From UBA10133 sp964348455 (lineage in GTDB: Bacteria; Patescibacteriota; Microgenomatia; UBA1400; MFAQ01): a DNA stretch of 64,000 bases. A program made the position numbers and the translations under genes. The notes under the pieces were generated by a model. That model ran no database searches. It saw only the letters and a program-made list of their open reading frames with translations, and was not told the origin of the DNA. Below are positions 51,666 through 58,872 of the stretch, piece by piece; positions within the stretch are counted from its first letter, which is position 1; every line of letters starts with the position of its first letter. The stretch spans positions 69,459-133,458 of the forward strand of contig CAYGCQ010000001.1 of assembly GCA_964348455.1 (NCBI GenBank), given 5' to 3'.

Positions 51666-52808
51666 ATGAATTCCACAAAAAAAACACAAGCCACTCTGCA
51701 CCAAAAACTTCCCAAAGTCTCCATCATCATTGTCGACTACAAAAAGAAAAATCCATATTTAGTCGAGTGTTTGGACGCCATCCAAAATCAAACCTACAAA
51801 AATTTCGAAATCATTCTCGTCTGTGACTATCCAGTTACATTGTCATCCTCGCGAAGGCGTGGATCCATCCCCTCACTCCGCCAAAAATCCTACGGTCACT
51901 ACGTCGGTCCGGCCGAAAAGCGAGATGTTGGTGCCAAGATGGCAAAGGGGGAAATTCTGGCCTTTATCGATGACGATGCTTTTCCATCACCTGACTGGTT
52001 AGCTAAAATAGTTCCTCATTTAAAAAACAAAGATATCGCAGGTGTGGGCGGTCCAGGAATCACCCCGACCAATGTATCCTGGCAGGAGCAGTCTTCCGGG
52101 TGGGCATCTGCCTCACCTGCTGGAGCTGGGAACTACACCTATCGATTTCTTCCCGGAAAAATGCAGTTTGTCGACGACTACCCCTCTATGAATCTTGCAG
52201 TTCGCAAAACAGACTTCGATAGAGTCGGTGGTTTTGACTCGAATTTCTGGCCAGGCGAGGACACTAAGCTTTGCTTGGATCTTACACACAAGTTGGGCAA
52301 GAAAATAATTTATGAGCCAAAAGCTATTGTTTATCATCATAGACGCCCCATCTGGAAAGGTCACTTAATGCAAAACGGTAACTTCGGTCTTCATCGAGGA
52401 TTTTTTGCTCGTATTCTTCCGGAAACATCCCTTAAGCTCATTTATTTCGCGCCATCATTTTTACTTCTCGGTCTTATTTATCTTTTATTTTTATCAAAAT
52501 TAAATCAACCACCTTTTAACTATCTGCACTCATATGGCTGGTTGGCACTCAAACTATATTTCCTCCTCCTCACCCTCAACTCTCTCTGGATTTTCTCCAT
52601 CATTGCGAGGAGTGAAACGACGTGGCAATCCAGCACATCAACTTCCTTACACTCTGTCATTCCTGGCTTGACCAGGAATCCATCAAATAAAGTTCAATCA
52701 GCTATCCTCCAATCCCTCATTTCCATCCCCGTCATCTTTGTCACCCATCTTTGGTACGGCACCCGTTTCCTTCAAGGCTTCCTCTTTACCGAAAAATTAT
52801 CCCGATAG
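51666..52808 (+). CDS. GT2 glycosyltransferase with C-terminal helices and three in-frame repeats
   Basis: A 380-residue enzyme: a GT-A domain (1-260; IIIVDYKKKN, FIDDDAFPSPDW, FWPGEDTKLCLD) followed by about two to three helices. One repeat at residues 59-68 (SSSRRRGSIP) is inside the catalytic domain, right after the beta-strand ending LVCDYP, where family members usually have a short loop. Two further repeats are at about 312-322 and 331-340 (VIPGLTRNPS) between C-terminal helices. Metal-site and ED motifs downstream are intact, so the enzyme may still fold. Confidence 0.8.
   Translation: MNSTKKTQATLHQKLPKVSIIIVDYKKKNPYLVECLDAIQNQTYKNFEIILVCDYPVTLSSSRRRGSIPSLRQKSYGHYVGPAEKRDVGAKMAKGEILAFIDDDAFPSPDWLAKIVPHLKNKDIAGVGGPGITPTNVSWQEQSSGWASASPAGAGNYTYRFLPGKMQFVDDYPSMNLAVRKTDFDRVGGFDSNFWPGEDTKLCLDLTHKLGKKIIYEPKAIVYHHRRPIWKGHLMQNGNFGLHRGFFARILPETSLKLIYFAPSFLLLGLIYLLFLSKLNQPPFNYLHSYGWLALKLYFLLLTLNSLWIFSIIARSETTWQSSTSTSLHSVIPGLTRNPSNKVQSAILQSLISIPVIFVTHLWYGTRFLQGFLFTEKLSR
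51842..51871 (+). repeat. In-frame repeat inside the GT-A catalytic domain of gene 51666
   Basis: A copy with a GCGAAGGC core, read SSSRRRGSIPS. It is read in a different frame from most other copies of its family (VILAKAGIHP). Confidence 0.88.
52600..52687 (+). repeat. Two in-frame repeats in the C-terminal part of gene 51666
   Basis: Copy 52600-52632 is a TCATTGCGAG-family variant ending GTGGCAATCC. Copy 52656-52687 has a CCTGGCTTGACCAGG core, read VIPGLTRNPS. They lie between two helices. Confidence 0.82.
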
Positions 52809-52836
52809 CTCATGACTGGAACAATTTGTAATATAA

Positions 52837-52861
52837 AGTTGTTGCAAAAAATGCAACAACT
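52837..52861. repeat. Perfect 10-bp inverted repeat downstream of the toxin-antitoxin pair
   Basis: AGTTGTTGCA and its exact reverse complement flank a five-A loop. It lies about 60 bp past the antitoxin stop (minus strand) and past the plus-strand GT2 stop. There is no strong T-run on either side, so it may be a weak bidirectional terminator or an mRNA 3' end stabiliser. Confidence 0.6.
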
Positions 52862-52923
52862 GAAGCGTATAAACTATTTCCAATTTAGAAAGAGTTGCGG
52901 TAGGGAAGTGAATTTATCGCACA

Positions 52924-53217
52924 TTACTCAGTTCGAGGTATAAACTCAATTTTCAACTTCTTACCAAAAGCCATTGCAATCTTATTCATAGACTGGATGG
53001 TTGGATTAGCCAAACCAGCCTCAATTAAAGAAATTTTAGCTTGGGTTGTTTTGGCCTTAGATGCAAGCTGTTTCTGATTCATTTGGTTTTCTTTTCTAGC
53101 CTCAATGATTGCGCACATAAGCTGATACTCAGGCTCAAGCTTGTCATATTCAGCTTTAACATCCGGGTCTTTAAGTAGCTCTTTGGTGAATTCGTCTACA
53201 GTCTTTAGATTTCTCAT
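52924..53217 (-). CDS. XRE-family antitoxin (HigA-like)
   Basis: A 97-residue protein from ATG 53217 (MRNLKTVDEF). The C-terminal half is a helix-turn-helix of the HTH_3/XRE type: NQKQLASKAKTTQAKISLIE then NPTIQSMNKIAMAFGKKL. It is encoded 27 bp after the toxin gene in the toxin-first order typical of higBA. It should bind the toxin and repress the shared promoter. Confidence 0.86.
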   Translation of the reverse strand: MRNLKTVDEFTKELLKDPDVKAEYDKLEPEYQLMCAIIEARKENQMNQKQLASKAKTTQAKISLIEAGLANPTIQSMNKIAMAFGKKLKIEFIPRTE

Positions 53218-53244
53218 TCTCAAAATATACCATAAAAGATATAT

Positions 53245-53583
53245 TTAGTCAAGAAGCTCTGCAAGTCTCTTGTGGGCGATGGATAAGTCAGATTTACTAG
53301 TTTTTTGTGTTTTTTTAATAAAAATATGGAGAATCACTACACCACCTCCATATTCAGCACAAAATATACGAATATTATCTTTGCCCAGGCTTCTCATCTC
53401 CCACAGACGAGTTCCGGTAATCTTTTTAAGTAGCGGGTTGCTTTGAGTGATACCGAACATCATCAAATATTTAGTTTGTTTGATATATTTTGATTTTTGA
53501 GATTTTGTGAATTTTAAGACCGATTCGATAATTAAATCCTTTCCACTACTGTCTTCATAGCTAAAAACCTTATATTTATCCAT
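53245..53583 (-). CDS. RelE/HigB-like toxin (Gp49 family)
   Basis: A 112-residue protein from ATG 53583 (MDKYKVFSYED). It has the Gp49-type (PF05973) core GTRLWEMRSLGKDNIRIFC, then VILHIFIKKTQKTSKSDLSIAHKR. These toxins are usually ribosome-dependent mRNA endonucleases. A longer in-frame version reaching 53694 adds 37 residues with no family similarity. It forms a two-gene unit with the downstream XRE antitoxin inserted among GT genes. Confidence 0.85.
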   Translation of the reverse strand: MDKYKVFSYEDSSGKDLIIESVLKFTKSQKSKYIKQTKYLMMFGITQSNPLLKKITGTRLWEMRSLGKDNIRIFCAEYGGGVVILHIFIKKTQKTSKSDLSIAHKRLAELLD

Positions 53584-53702
53584 ACTTTCATTTAACACCA
53601 AACAATACCCGAATTCAACAATCAATTTATCCCCTTCACCGCACCAATCACCAGTCACTTCGCAACTGCACACAAAAATGCTAAACTGACACATTAAAAC
53701 GT

Positions 53703-53730
53703 GTCATCCTCGCGAATGCGGGGATCCATA
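53703..53730 (+). repeat. Palindromic repeat before the ferredoxin gene
   Basis: A short-form copy with a GCGAATGC core, between the toxin gene's upstream region and the ferredoxin ATG at 53754. A TATAAC (53744-53749) follows it. Confidence 0.87.
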
Positions 53731-53753
53731 AAATTTGTTAAACTATAACCATA

Positions 53754-54020
53754 ATGGTCCAAGTAAACACCACTGACAGCATCAGCGAAGCAACACGAAA
53801 AGACGGCTATAAAATCACGGTTGATCTAGACCAATGCATCTCCGCCGGACCATGCTCCATCGCCGCACCTCTTACTTTTTTACTTAGAGACTCAGACGGT
53901 AAAGCCATCATCTCCGATCCGGATGGCGACACTCTGGAAGCAGTTCTCGAAGCCGCGCGCTGCTGCCCCGTTCTTGCTATTATGATTAAAGACAAAACCG
54001 GAAAACAACTTTTCCCATAA
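53754..54020 (+). CDS. Small ferredoxin, 3Fe-4S-type cysteine pattern
   Basis: An 88-residue acidic protein. Cys28 and Cys34 in DQCISAGPC plus Cys71 in CCPVLAI fit the single-cluster ferredoxins of the CxxxGxC...CP type. The middle position that is Cys in 4Fe-4S proteins is Ala31 here, so a 3Fe-4S cluster is likely, though neighbouring Cys70 could be a ligand. It is encoded 61 bp before a radical SAM gene, and could be its electron donor. That pairing is an inference. Confidence 0.82.
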   Translation: MVQVNTTDSISEATRKDGYKITVDLDQCISAGPCSIAAPLTFLLRDSDGKAIISDPDGDTLEAVLEAARCCPVLAIMIKDKTGKQLFP

Positions 54021-54026
54021 CCACTT

Positions 54027-54055
54027 GTCATTCCCGACCTGATCGGGAATCCATC
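54027..54055 (+). repeat. Palindromic repeat between ferredoxin and radical SAM genes
   Basis: A short-form copy with arms ATTCCCGA/TCGGGAAT, starting 6 nt after the ferredoxin stop. Confidence 0.9.
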
Positions 54056-54081
54056 TGGGAAATTTAAACAAAAATAATACA

Positions 54082-55815
54082 ATGCCCAAAAAAACCAAAT
54101 CCAAAACCCTCAAAAGCCATACCCAACCTGAGTGGGCCGCTGGTACCCGAAGGGGTGAATCTAAAAAAATAAAAAAAACCCCTCTCAGACTTGTCGTCGG
54201 CTACCCTCCCATGCCTTCCGATCTGGGGGTCATGCTTCTTTCACAAAATCGCCAATTCCAGTACTTCAACGCCAAGACTTACATTTATCCCATGGTCCCT
54301 GCTTATGCTGCTTCAAATGCTAAAGATAAGGGCTACACAGTTAAATGGATGGACGGTATCGCAGAGGAACAAACATTTGATCAGTGGCTCAAGGAACTAA
54401 AGAAATTCAAACCTGATGTTCTCATGGTAGAAACCAAATCTCCAATTGTAAAGAAACACTGGGCACTAACAAAAATTCTTAAGAAAGAATTACCCAAATT
54501 ATTACTGGTTTGGGTAGGGGATCACGTTACTTTTGCTCCGGAAGAAATGATGGACAACAGTAAAGTCGATTACCTGATCACCGGCGGTGATTATGATTTT
54601 GGCATAGTAAATTTACTAGATCATCTCAGTTCGTCATTGCGAGTCAAGAGTTTACCCGCCGTGGCGGGAAGCAATCTCACTCCACCCTTGTCATCCCGAG
54701 CGCAGTCGAGGGATCTCACTCCACCCACCGATCTCGAAGGTGGCATTTGGTGGAGAGCCGGAGATAAGCGAATCAAACAAAAGCCTGCCGAAACTTTCAA
54801 ACGCAAAGGCAAAGTTGCTTTTGCTAACTCCGGAAAACCCAGTATCGCTCACGACCTGAACGATCTTCCATTTGTCGACAGGGATCTAACTAAATGGGAA
54901 CTCTACTCTGTATACAACGGAAACTACAAATACACCCCCGCTACTTACATGTACTCCGGCCGAGACTGTTGGTGGAACAGATGCACATTCTGTGTCTGGG
55001 ACCATACAATCAATCCCATTGGCTCTTACAGAAGATTTACTGCTCAGCGTCTATTCGATGAGGTAAAGCACGTTGTGGATAAATATCACGTCAAAGAAAT
55101 TTTTGACGATGCTGGTACTTTTATGATCGGTAAACCTCTCATGGATTTCTGCAAGCTAATGATTGATTCTGGATACAACAAAAAAGTTGTCTTCGGTTGT
55201 AACATGCGGCTTAACGCTCTCAAGCAAGAACACTACGATCTGATGGGCAAAGCTAACTTCCGGTTCATTCTCTACGGCATGGAATCAGCCAATCAATACA
55301 CTCTCGATCACCTAGACAAAGGTCTAAAGGTAGAGCAGATTGAAGAAGGAGTTCGCATGGCAAAGAAAGGGGGATTAGACCCTCACCTCACCATCATGAT
55401 GGGCTACCCCTGGGAAACCTATGAAGACGCCAGAAACACGGTGGAGCTAGCCAAAAAATGTTTTGACAAAGGCTATGTCGATACTCTCCAGGCCACCGTC
55501 GTCATTCCTTATCCTGGTACTCCACTTTGGGAAGAGTGTAAGAAAGAAGGTTGGCTACTCTCCGAAGACTACGACGACTACGATATGAGAAAGCCAGTCA
55601 TGAAATCCTCTCTTACCGAGAAGCAGGTCTTGGAACTCACTCAAGATCTATACAAAGCATTCTTAAGTCCCAAATTTATGCTTAGAAAAGTAAAAGAAAT
55701 CAGAAGTCTGGATGACATCAAATTCCTCTTCATGGCCGGCTGGCGCTTTCTTGGCCACATGATGGACTTCTCACCAAAACAGCTTGGCCAGCATGGCGAC
55801 AACCTTAGTAACTAG
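54082..55815 (+). CDS. B12-binding-type radical SAM protein with a CX4CX2C cluster motif
   Basis: A 577-residue protein. The N-terminal domain (about 35-175) has the Rossmann-like cobalamin-binding layout: YPMVPAYAASNAKDKGY, then WVGDHVTFAPEEM and YLITGG. The radical SAM domain follows, with Cys296, Cys301 and Cys304 in GRDCWWNRCTFC. The spacing is CX4CX2C rather than the usual CX3CX2C. GMESAN, GYPWET and PYPGTPLWEECKKEGW continue the normal domain. Repeats are read in frame at residues 12-27 and, twice, at 184-212, exactly between the two domains. The substrate is unknown; lipid or sugar modification fits the neighbours. Confidence 0.82.
   Translation: MPKKTKSKTLKSHTQPEWAAGTRRGESKKIKKTPLRLVVGYPPMPSDLGVMLLSQNRQFQYFNAKTYIYPMVPAYAASNAKDKGYTVKWMDGIAEEQTFDQWLKELKKFKPDVLMVETKSPIVKKHWALTKILKKELPKLLLVWVGDHVTFAPEEMMDNSKVDYLITGGDYDFGIVNLLDHLSSSLRVKSLPAVAGSNLTPPLSSRAQSRDLTPPTDLEGGIWWRAGDKRIKQKPAETFKRKGKVAFANSGKPSIAHDLNDLPFVDRDLTKWELYSVYNGNYKYTPATYMYSGRDCWWNRCTFCVWDHTINPIGSYRRFTAQRLFDEVKHVVDKYHVKEIFDDAGTFMIGKPLMDFCKLMIDSGYNKKVVFGCNMRLNALKQEHYDLMGKANFRFILYGMESANQYTLDHLDKGLKVEQIEEGVRMAKKGGLDPHLTIMMGYPWETYEDARNTVELAKKCFDKGYVDTLQATVVIPYPGTPLWEECKKEGWLLSEDYDDYDMRKPVMKSSLTEKQVLELTQDLYKAFLSPKFMLRKVKEIRSLDDIKFLFMAGWRFLGHMMDFSPKQLGQHGDNLSN
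54116..54163 (+). repeat. In-frame degenerate long-form repeat at the N-terminus of gene 54082
   Basis: A decayed CCCAACCTGA form (left end GCCATACC instead of GTCATTCC) with an intact GCTGGTACCCGAAGGGG inner module. It is read SHTQPEWAAGTRRGES. Confidence 0.82.
54633..54719 (+). repeat. Two adjacent in-frame repeats at a domain junction of gene 54082
   Basis: Copy 54633-54680 is a TCATTGCGAG...GAAGCAATC form with a CCCGCCGTGGCGGG hairpin module. Copy 54690-54719 is a CCCGAGCGCAGTCGAGGG form. They supply about 29 residues between the cobalamin-type and radical SAM domains. Confidence 0.87.
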
Positions 55816-55824
55816 ACAACATTT

Positions 55825-55922
55825 GTCATCCTCGCGAATGCGGGGATCCATTACTCGTCATTGCGAATCTCGTACTTCCATAGATACCCCGAAGAGGGTA
55901 CGAGGTGTGGCAATCTCACTCC
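55825..55922 (+). repeat. Two dispersed repeats before gene 55945
   Basis: Copy 55825-55852 has a GCGAATGC core. Copy 55857-55922 is a TCATTGCGA...GGCAATC form with an inner CCCGAAGAGGG stretch. This is the last repeat site in the window; none is found in the following 8 kb. Confidence 0.85.
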
Positions 55923-55944
55923 ACCTACCTGATAAACTATAGAC

Positions 55945-56961
55945 ATGCTTCCCTCTATCTCAGTTGTCATTGCAACTCTAAATTCCGGCTCAGTCTTGGA
56001 AAAATGTCTTAGATCAATTTCGATTCAAAAATATCCCAAATCAAAAATTGAAATATTGTTAGGTGATGGTGGATCTACGGACAACACCCTTAAAATTGCC
56101 AAAAAATACGGCGCGAAAATAATTTCCAATAAATTAAAAACCGGCGAATCAGGGAAAGCGGTAGCTGTCAAGGAAGCCAAGGGGGATCTAATTGCCCTTA
56201 TCGACTCGGATAATATCCTGCCAAATAATCATTGGTTTGCGGACATGGAAAAGCCATTTCAGGATCAAGAAATTATTCTGTCCGAACCCATCAGATACAC
56301 TTATCGCAAATCAGACCCCTTTCTTACAAGATACTTTGCCTTATTAGGAATGAATGACCCTATTTGTCTTTTTATTGGGAACTATGATCGTTATTCATTT
56401 ATTACCAATCGCTGGACGAATCTCAAGTTTTATGAGGAACAAAAAGAAGGATTCCTGAAAGTAACTCTAGATCACGAACCAATTCCTACCATCGGAGCCA
56501 ATGGAACCATTTTTAGAAGAGAAACTTTGCAAAAAGCAATAAACAATTCAGACTATCTGTTCGACATTGATATTCTTATAAAAATCATAAGGTCCAAATG
56601 TTCAGTAAGAATAGCAAAAGTAAATACAGGGATAATTCACACTTTTGTCGAAAACGATGCCGGAAAATTTTTCCGCAAACAACTTAGACGGATGAACGAT
56701 ATGTCATTTCACAAAGCCAATAAAAACAGAGATATAGACTGGGAAGGCTCTTTTATGTCTGGTATTCTCAAATTCGTTTTTTCTTGTGTCCTAATACTAC
56801 CAATCCTTTATCAAACATTTATTGGTTATATTAGAAAGCCAGACTCAGCCTGGCTCTTCCACCCCATTGGATGTTATTCAACTCTAATCATTTACATATA
56901 CGGCTGGCTAAAAGGCAAAGTCCTACCTTCAGAATCCGGTCGTAATAACTGGAAACAATAA
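55945..56961 (+). CDS. GT2 glycosyltransferase with C-terminal helices
   Basis: A 338-residue enzyme. The GT-A domain has SVVIATLNSG, GDGGSTDNT and LIDSDNILP, with the metal-binding DSD. About two helices near the C-terminus (about 275-293 and 305-325) anchor it. Its stop overlaps the epimerase start by one base (TAATG), so the two are coupled. It may use the sugar made by that epimerase. Confidence 0.83.
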   Translation: MLPSISVVIATLNSGSVLEKCLRSISIQKYPKSKIEILLGDGGSTDNTLKIAKKYGAKIISNKLKTGESGKAVAVKEAKGDLIALIDSDNILPNNHWFADMEKPFQDQEIILSEPIRYTYRKSDPFLTRYFALLGMNDPICLFIGNYDRYSFITNRWTNLKFYEEQKEGFLKVTLDHEPIPTIGANGTIFRRETLQKAINNSDYLFDIDILIKIIRSKCSVRIAKVNTGIIHTFVENDAGKFFRKQLRRMNDMSFHKANKNRDIDWEGSFMSGILKFVFSCVLILPILYQTFIGYIRKPDSAWLFHPIGCYSTLIIYIYGWLKGKVLPSESGRNNWKQ

Positions 56962-57888
56962 TGCAAAATCAAAAAATATTGGTCACTGGTGGAGCTGGAT
57001 TTATCGGGAGTAATACTGTCAGACTGCTATGCGATATGGGATATGATGTCACGGTGTATGACAATCTTTCATTTGGGTACAAAAAGTTTGTTGATAAACG
57101 TGCAAAGTTTATAGAAGGTGATCTGTTGGATAAAAAGGCAATCACAAAGGCTCTGAATGGCACTGATAAAGTGTTTCATTTTGCCGCAATCAGCATAATT
57201 AAACAAAGTATTGATGACCCAGAAAAATGTTTCAATACAAATATTTCAGGAATAATTAATCTACTCGAAGCGATGCGTTCAAACGAAGTAAAATATATCG
57301 TAAATTCATCTTCGGCATCTGTCTATGGCTCGCCCAAAGTAATACCTGTCGCTGAAGACTCGATAAAAGAGCCACTTCAGCCATATGGTGCTTCAAAACT
57401 TGCAGTTGAATCTATCTTATCTTCATATTTTCATACTTACGGAATAAACAGTGCTTCACTACGTTATTTTAATGCTTACGGTCCATATGACGAACAATCA
57501 CCCGTTACTCGTGCGGTTCCAACATGGATAAAAGCTGTTATCGCAAAGAAACCAATTCCTCTTTATTGGAAAGGGGGAACAATTAAGGGATTACATTTTT
57601 GTCGAAGACATTGCCAGGGCACATTTTGCAGTCATGAATTTGGAAGGGTTTAATTGTTTTAATATTGGATCTGGGAGTGGAGTAATTCTGAAGGATTTGC
57701 TTGAGAAAATATTTTCAAAACTTGGATATCGTACTGAAATAATTGATATGGGAGAGAGACTTCTCGACCCCAAATATTTAGTTGCAGATATCTCAAAAAT
57801 TAAAAGTATTGTAGGCTGGAATCCAGAAGTTGACATAGATAAAGGTCTGGATCGCACAATAAGTTATTATCTAGAAAATTATAAATAA
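56961..57888 (+). pseudogene. NAD-dependent NDP-sugar epimerase (GalE-like) broken by one frameshift
   Basis: Two overlapping frames make one protein of about 309 residues of the extended SDR family. It has VTGGAGFIG (Rossmann NAD site, Gly10, Gly13, Gly16), the SSSASVYG strand and the catalytic Tyr142 and Lys146 in PYGASK. After WKGGTI the frame is lost, and it resumes as DYIFVEDIARAHF, GSGSGVILKDLLEK and a complete C-terminus. Deleting one base within AATTAAGGG (about 57584-57588) gives GGTIRDYIFVED, the normal family sequence. All essential residues survive, so the defect is either very recent or an assembly error. A UDP-hexose 4-epimerase role is likely but the sugar is unsure. Confidence 0.85.
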
Positions 57889-57890
57889 AA

Positions 57891-58871
57891 ATGGTTATTT
57901 CTCAAACTCCTCTAAGAATTAGTTTTGTTGGTGGAGGTTCAGATCTTCCCTCTTTTTACAAGAAATTCGGTGGAGCAGTTGTTAGTACTGCAATAGACAA
58001 ATATATTTATATTAATGTCAATAAAAAATTTGACGATCTGATAAGAGTAAGTTACTCTATAACCGAATTTGCAGACAAACCGGAAGTAATTAAACACGAA
58101 CTTGTCAGGGAAGCGCTACTATCTGTGGGAATACAAAATGGGGTAGAAATTACTTCTATATCAGACATTCCTTCAAAGGGTACCGGTCTGGGGTCGTCAA
58201 GTTCGTACACGGTAGGAGTTTTAAATGCTCTCAGGGCATATCTTGGTAAATTTTCAAGCAAGGAGTATTTAGCTGATAAAGCCTGTGAAATTGAGATTGA
58301 AAAATGCCATCAGCCTATCGGGAAGCAGGATCAGTATGCAGCCGCCTTCGGAGGATTTAATTTTACAGAATTTCATGAGGATGACTCTGTTTCAGTTTCT
58401 CCCATTATCTGTTCAAAAGATACCATAACAAAGCTTCAAAAAAATTTATTATTACTTTACACAGGAATTACTAGGTCGACAAAAGATATTTTGGAAGTGC
58501 AGAATAAAAACTCTATCAATAGCAGGCAAGCTATAAATAGTTTAAAAGAGATGACAAAACTCGCCATGAAGACAAGAGACGCTTTGTCAGGAGATGATCT
58601 AGACTACTTTGGAAATATTCTAGACGAAAATTGGCAATTGAAAAAAAGCTTAGCCGGAGGAATCAGTAGTGGTAATATTGACAAGTGGTATGGCATTGCC
58701 AAAAAGCATGGCGCAGTTGGTGGAAAAATTCTAGGAGCTGGCGGTGGTGGATTTTTACTGGTCTATGCAGATGAGGAAAGACATCCTGAAATAGTTAATT
58801 CTCTTCCAAATCTTAAGCCAATTGATATAAATTTCGATAACGAAGGTAGTAGAATAATTTACTACAAATAA
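57891..58871 (+). CDS. hddA: D-glycero-alpha-D-manno-heptose 7-phosphate kinase (GHMP kinase)
   Basis: A 326-residue cytoplasmic GHMP-family kinase. The N-terminal TPLRISFVGGGSDLPSFY and CHQPIGKQDQYAAAFGGFN are specific for the HddA branch. The ATP-binding loop GTGLGSSSS and the C-terminal GGKILGAGGGGFLLV complete the GHMP fold. It phosphorylates heptose 7-phosphate at C1. The next genes, gmhA and gmhB, supply the step before and after, so the three form a cassette for a GDP-linked D-manno-heptose. The closing nucleotidyltransferase (HddC) is not in the window. Confidence 0.9.
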   Translation: MVISQTPLRISFVGGGSDLPSFYKKFGGAVVSTAIDKYIYINVNKKFDDLIRVSYSITEFADKPEVIKHELVREALLSVGIQNGVEITSISDIPSKGTGLGSSSSYTVGVLNALRAYLGKFSSKEYLADKACEIEIEKCHQPIGKQDQYAAAFGGFNFTEFHEDDSVSVSPIICSKDTITKLQKNLLLLYTGITRSTKDILEVQNKNSINSRQAINSLKEMTKLAMKTRDALSGDDLDYFGNILDENWQLKKSLAGGISSGNIDKWYGIAKKHGAVGGKILGAGGGGFLLVYADEERHPEIVNSLPNLKPIDINFDNEGSRIIYYK

Positions 58872-58872
58872 T

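Noticed and set aside
53584..53694. N-terminal extension of the toxin (37 residues)
   Set aside because: It has no family similarity, and the family core starts just after ATG 53583.
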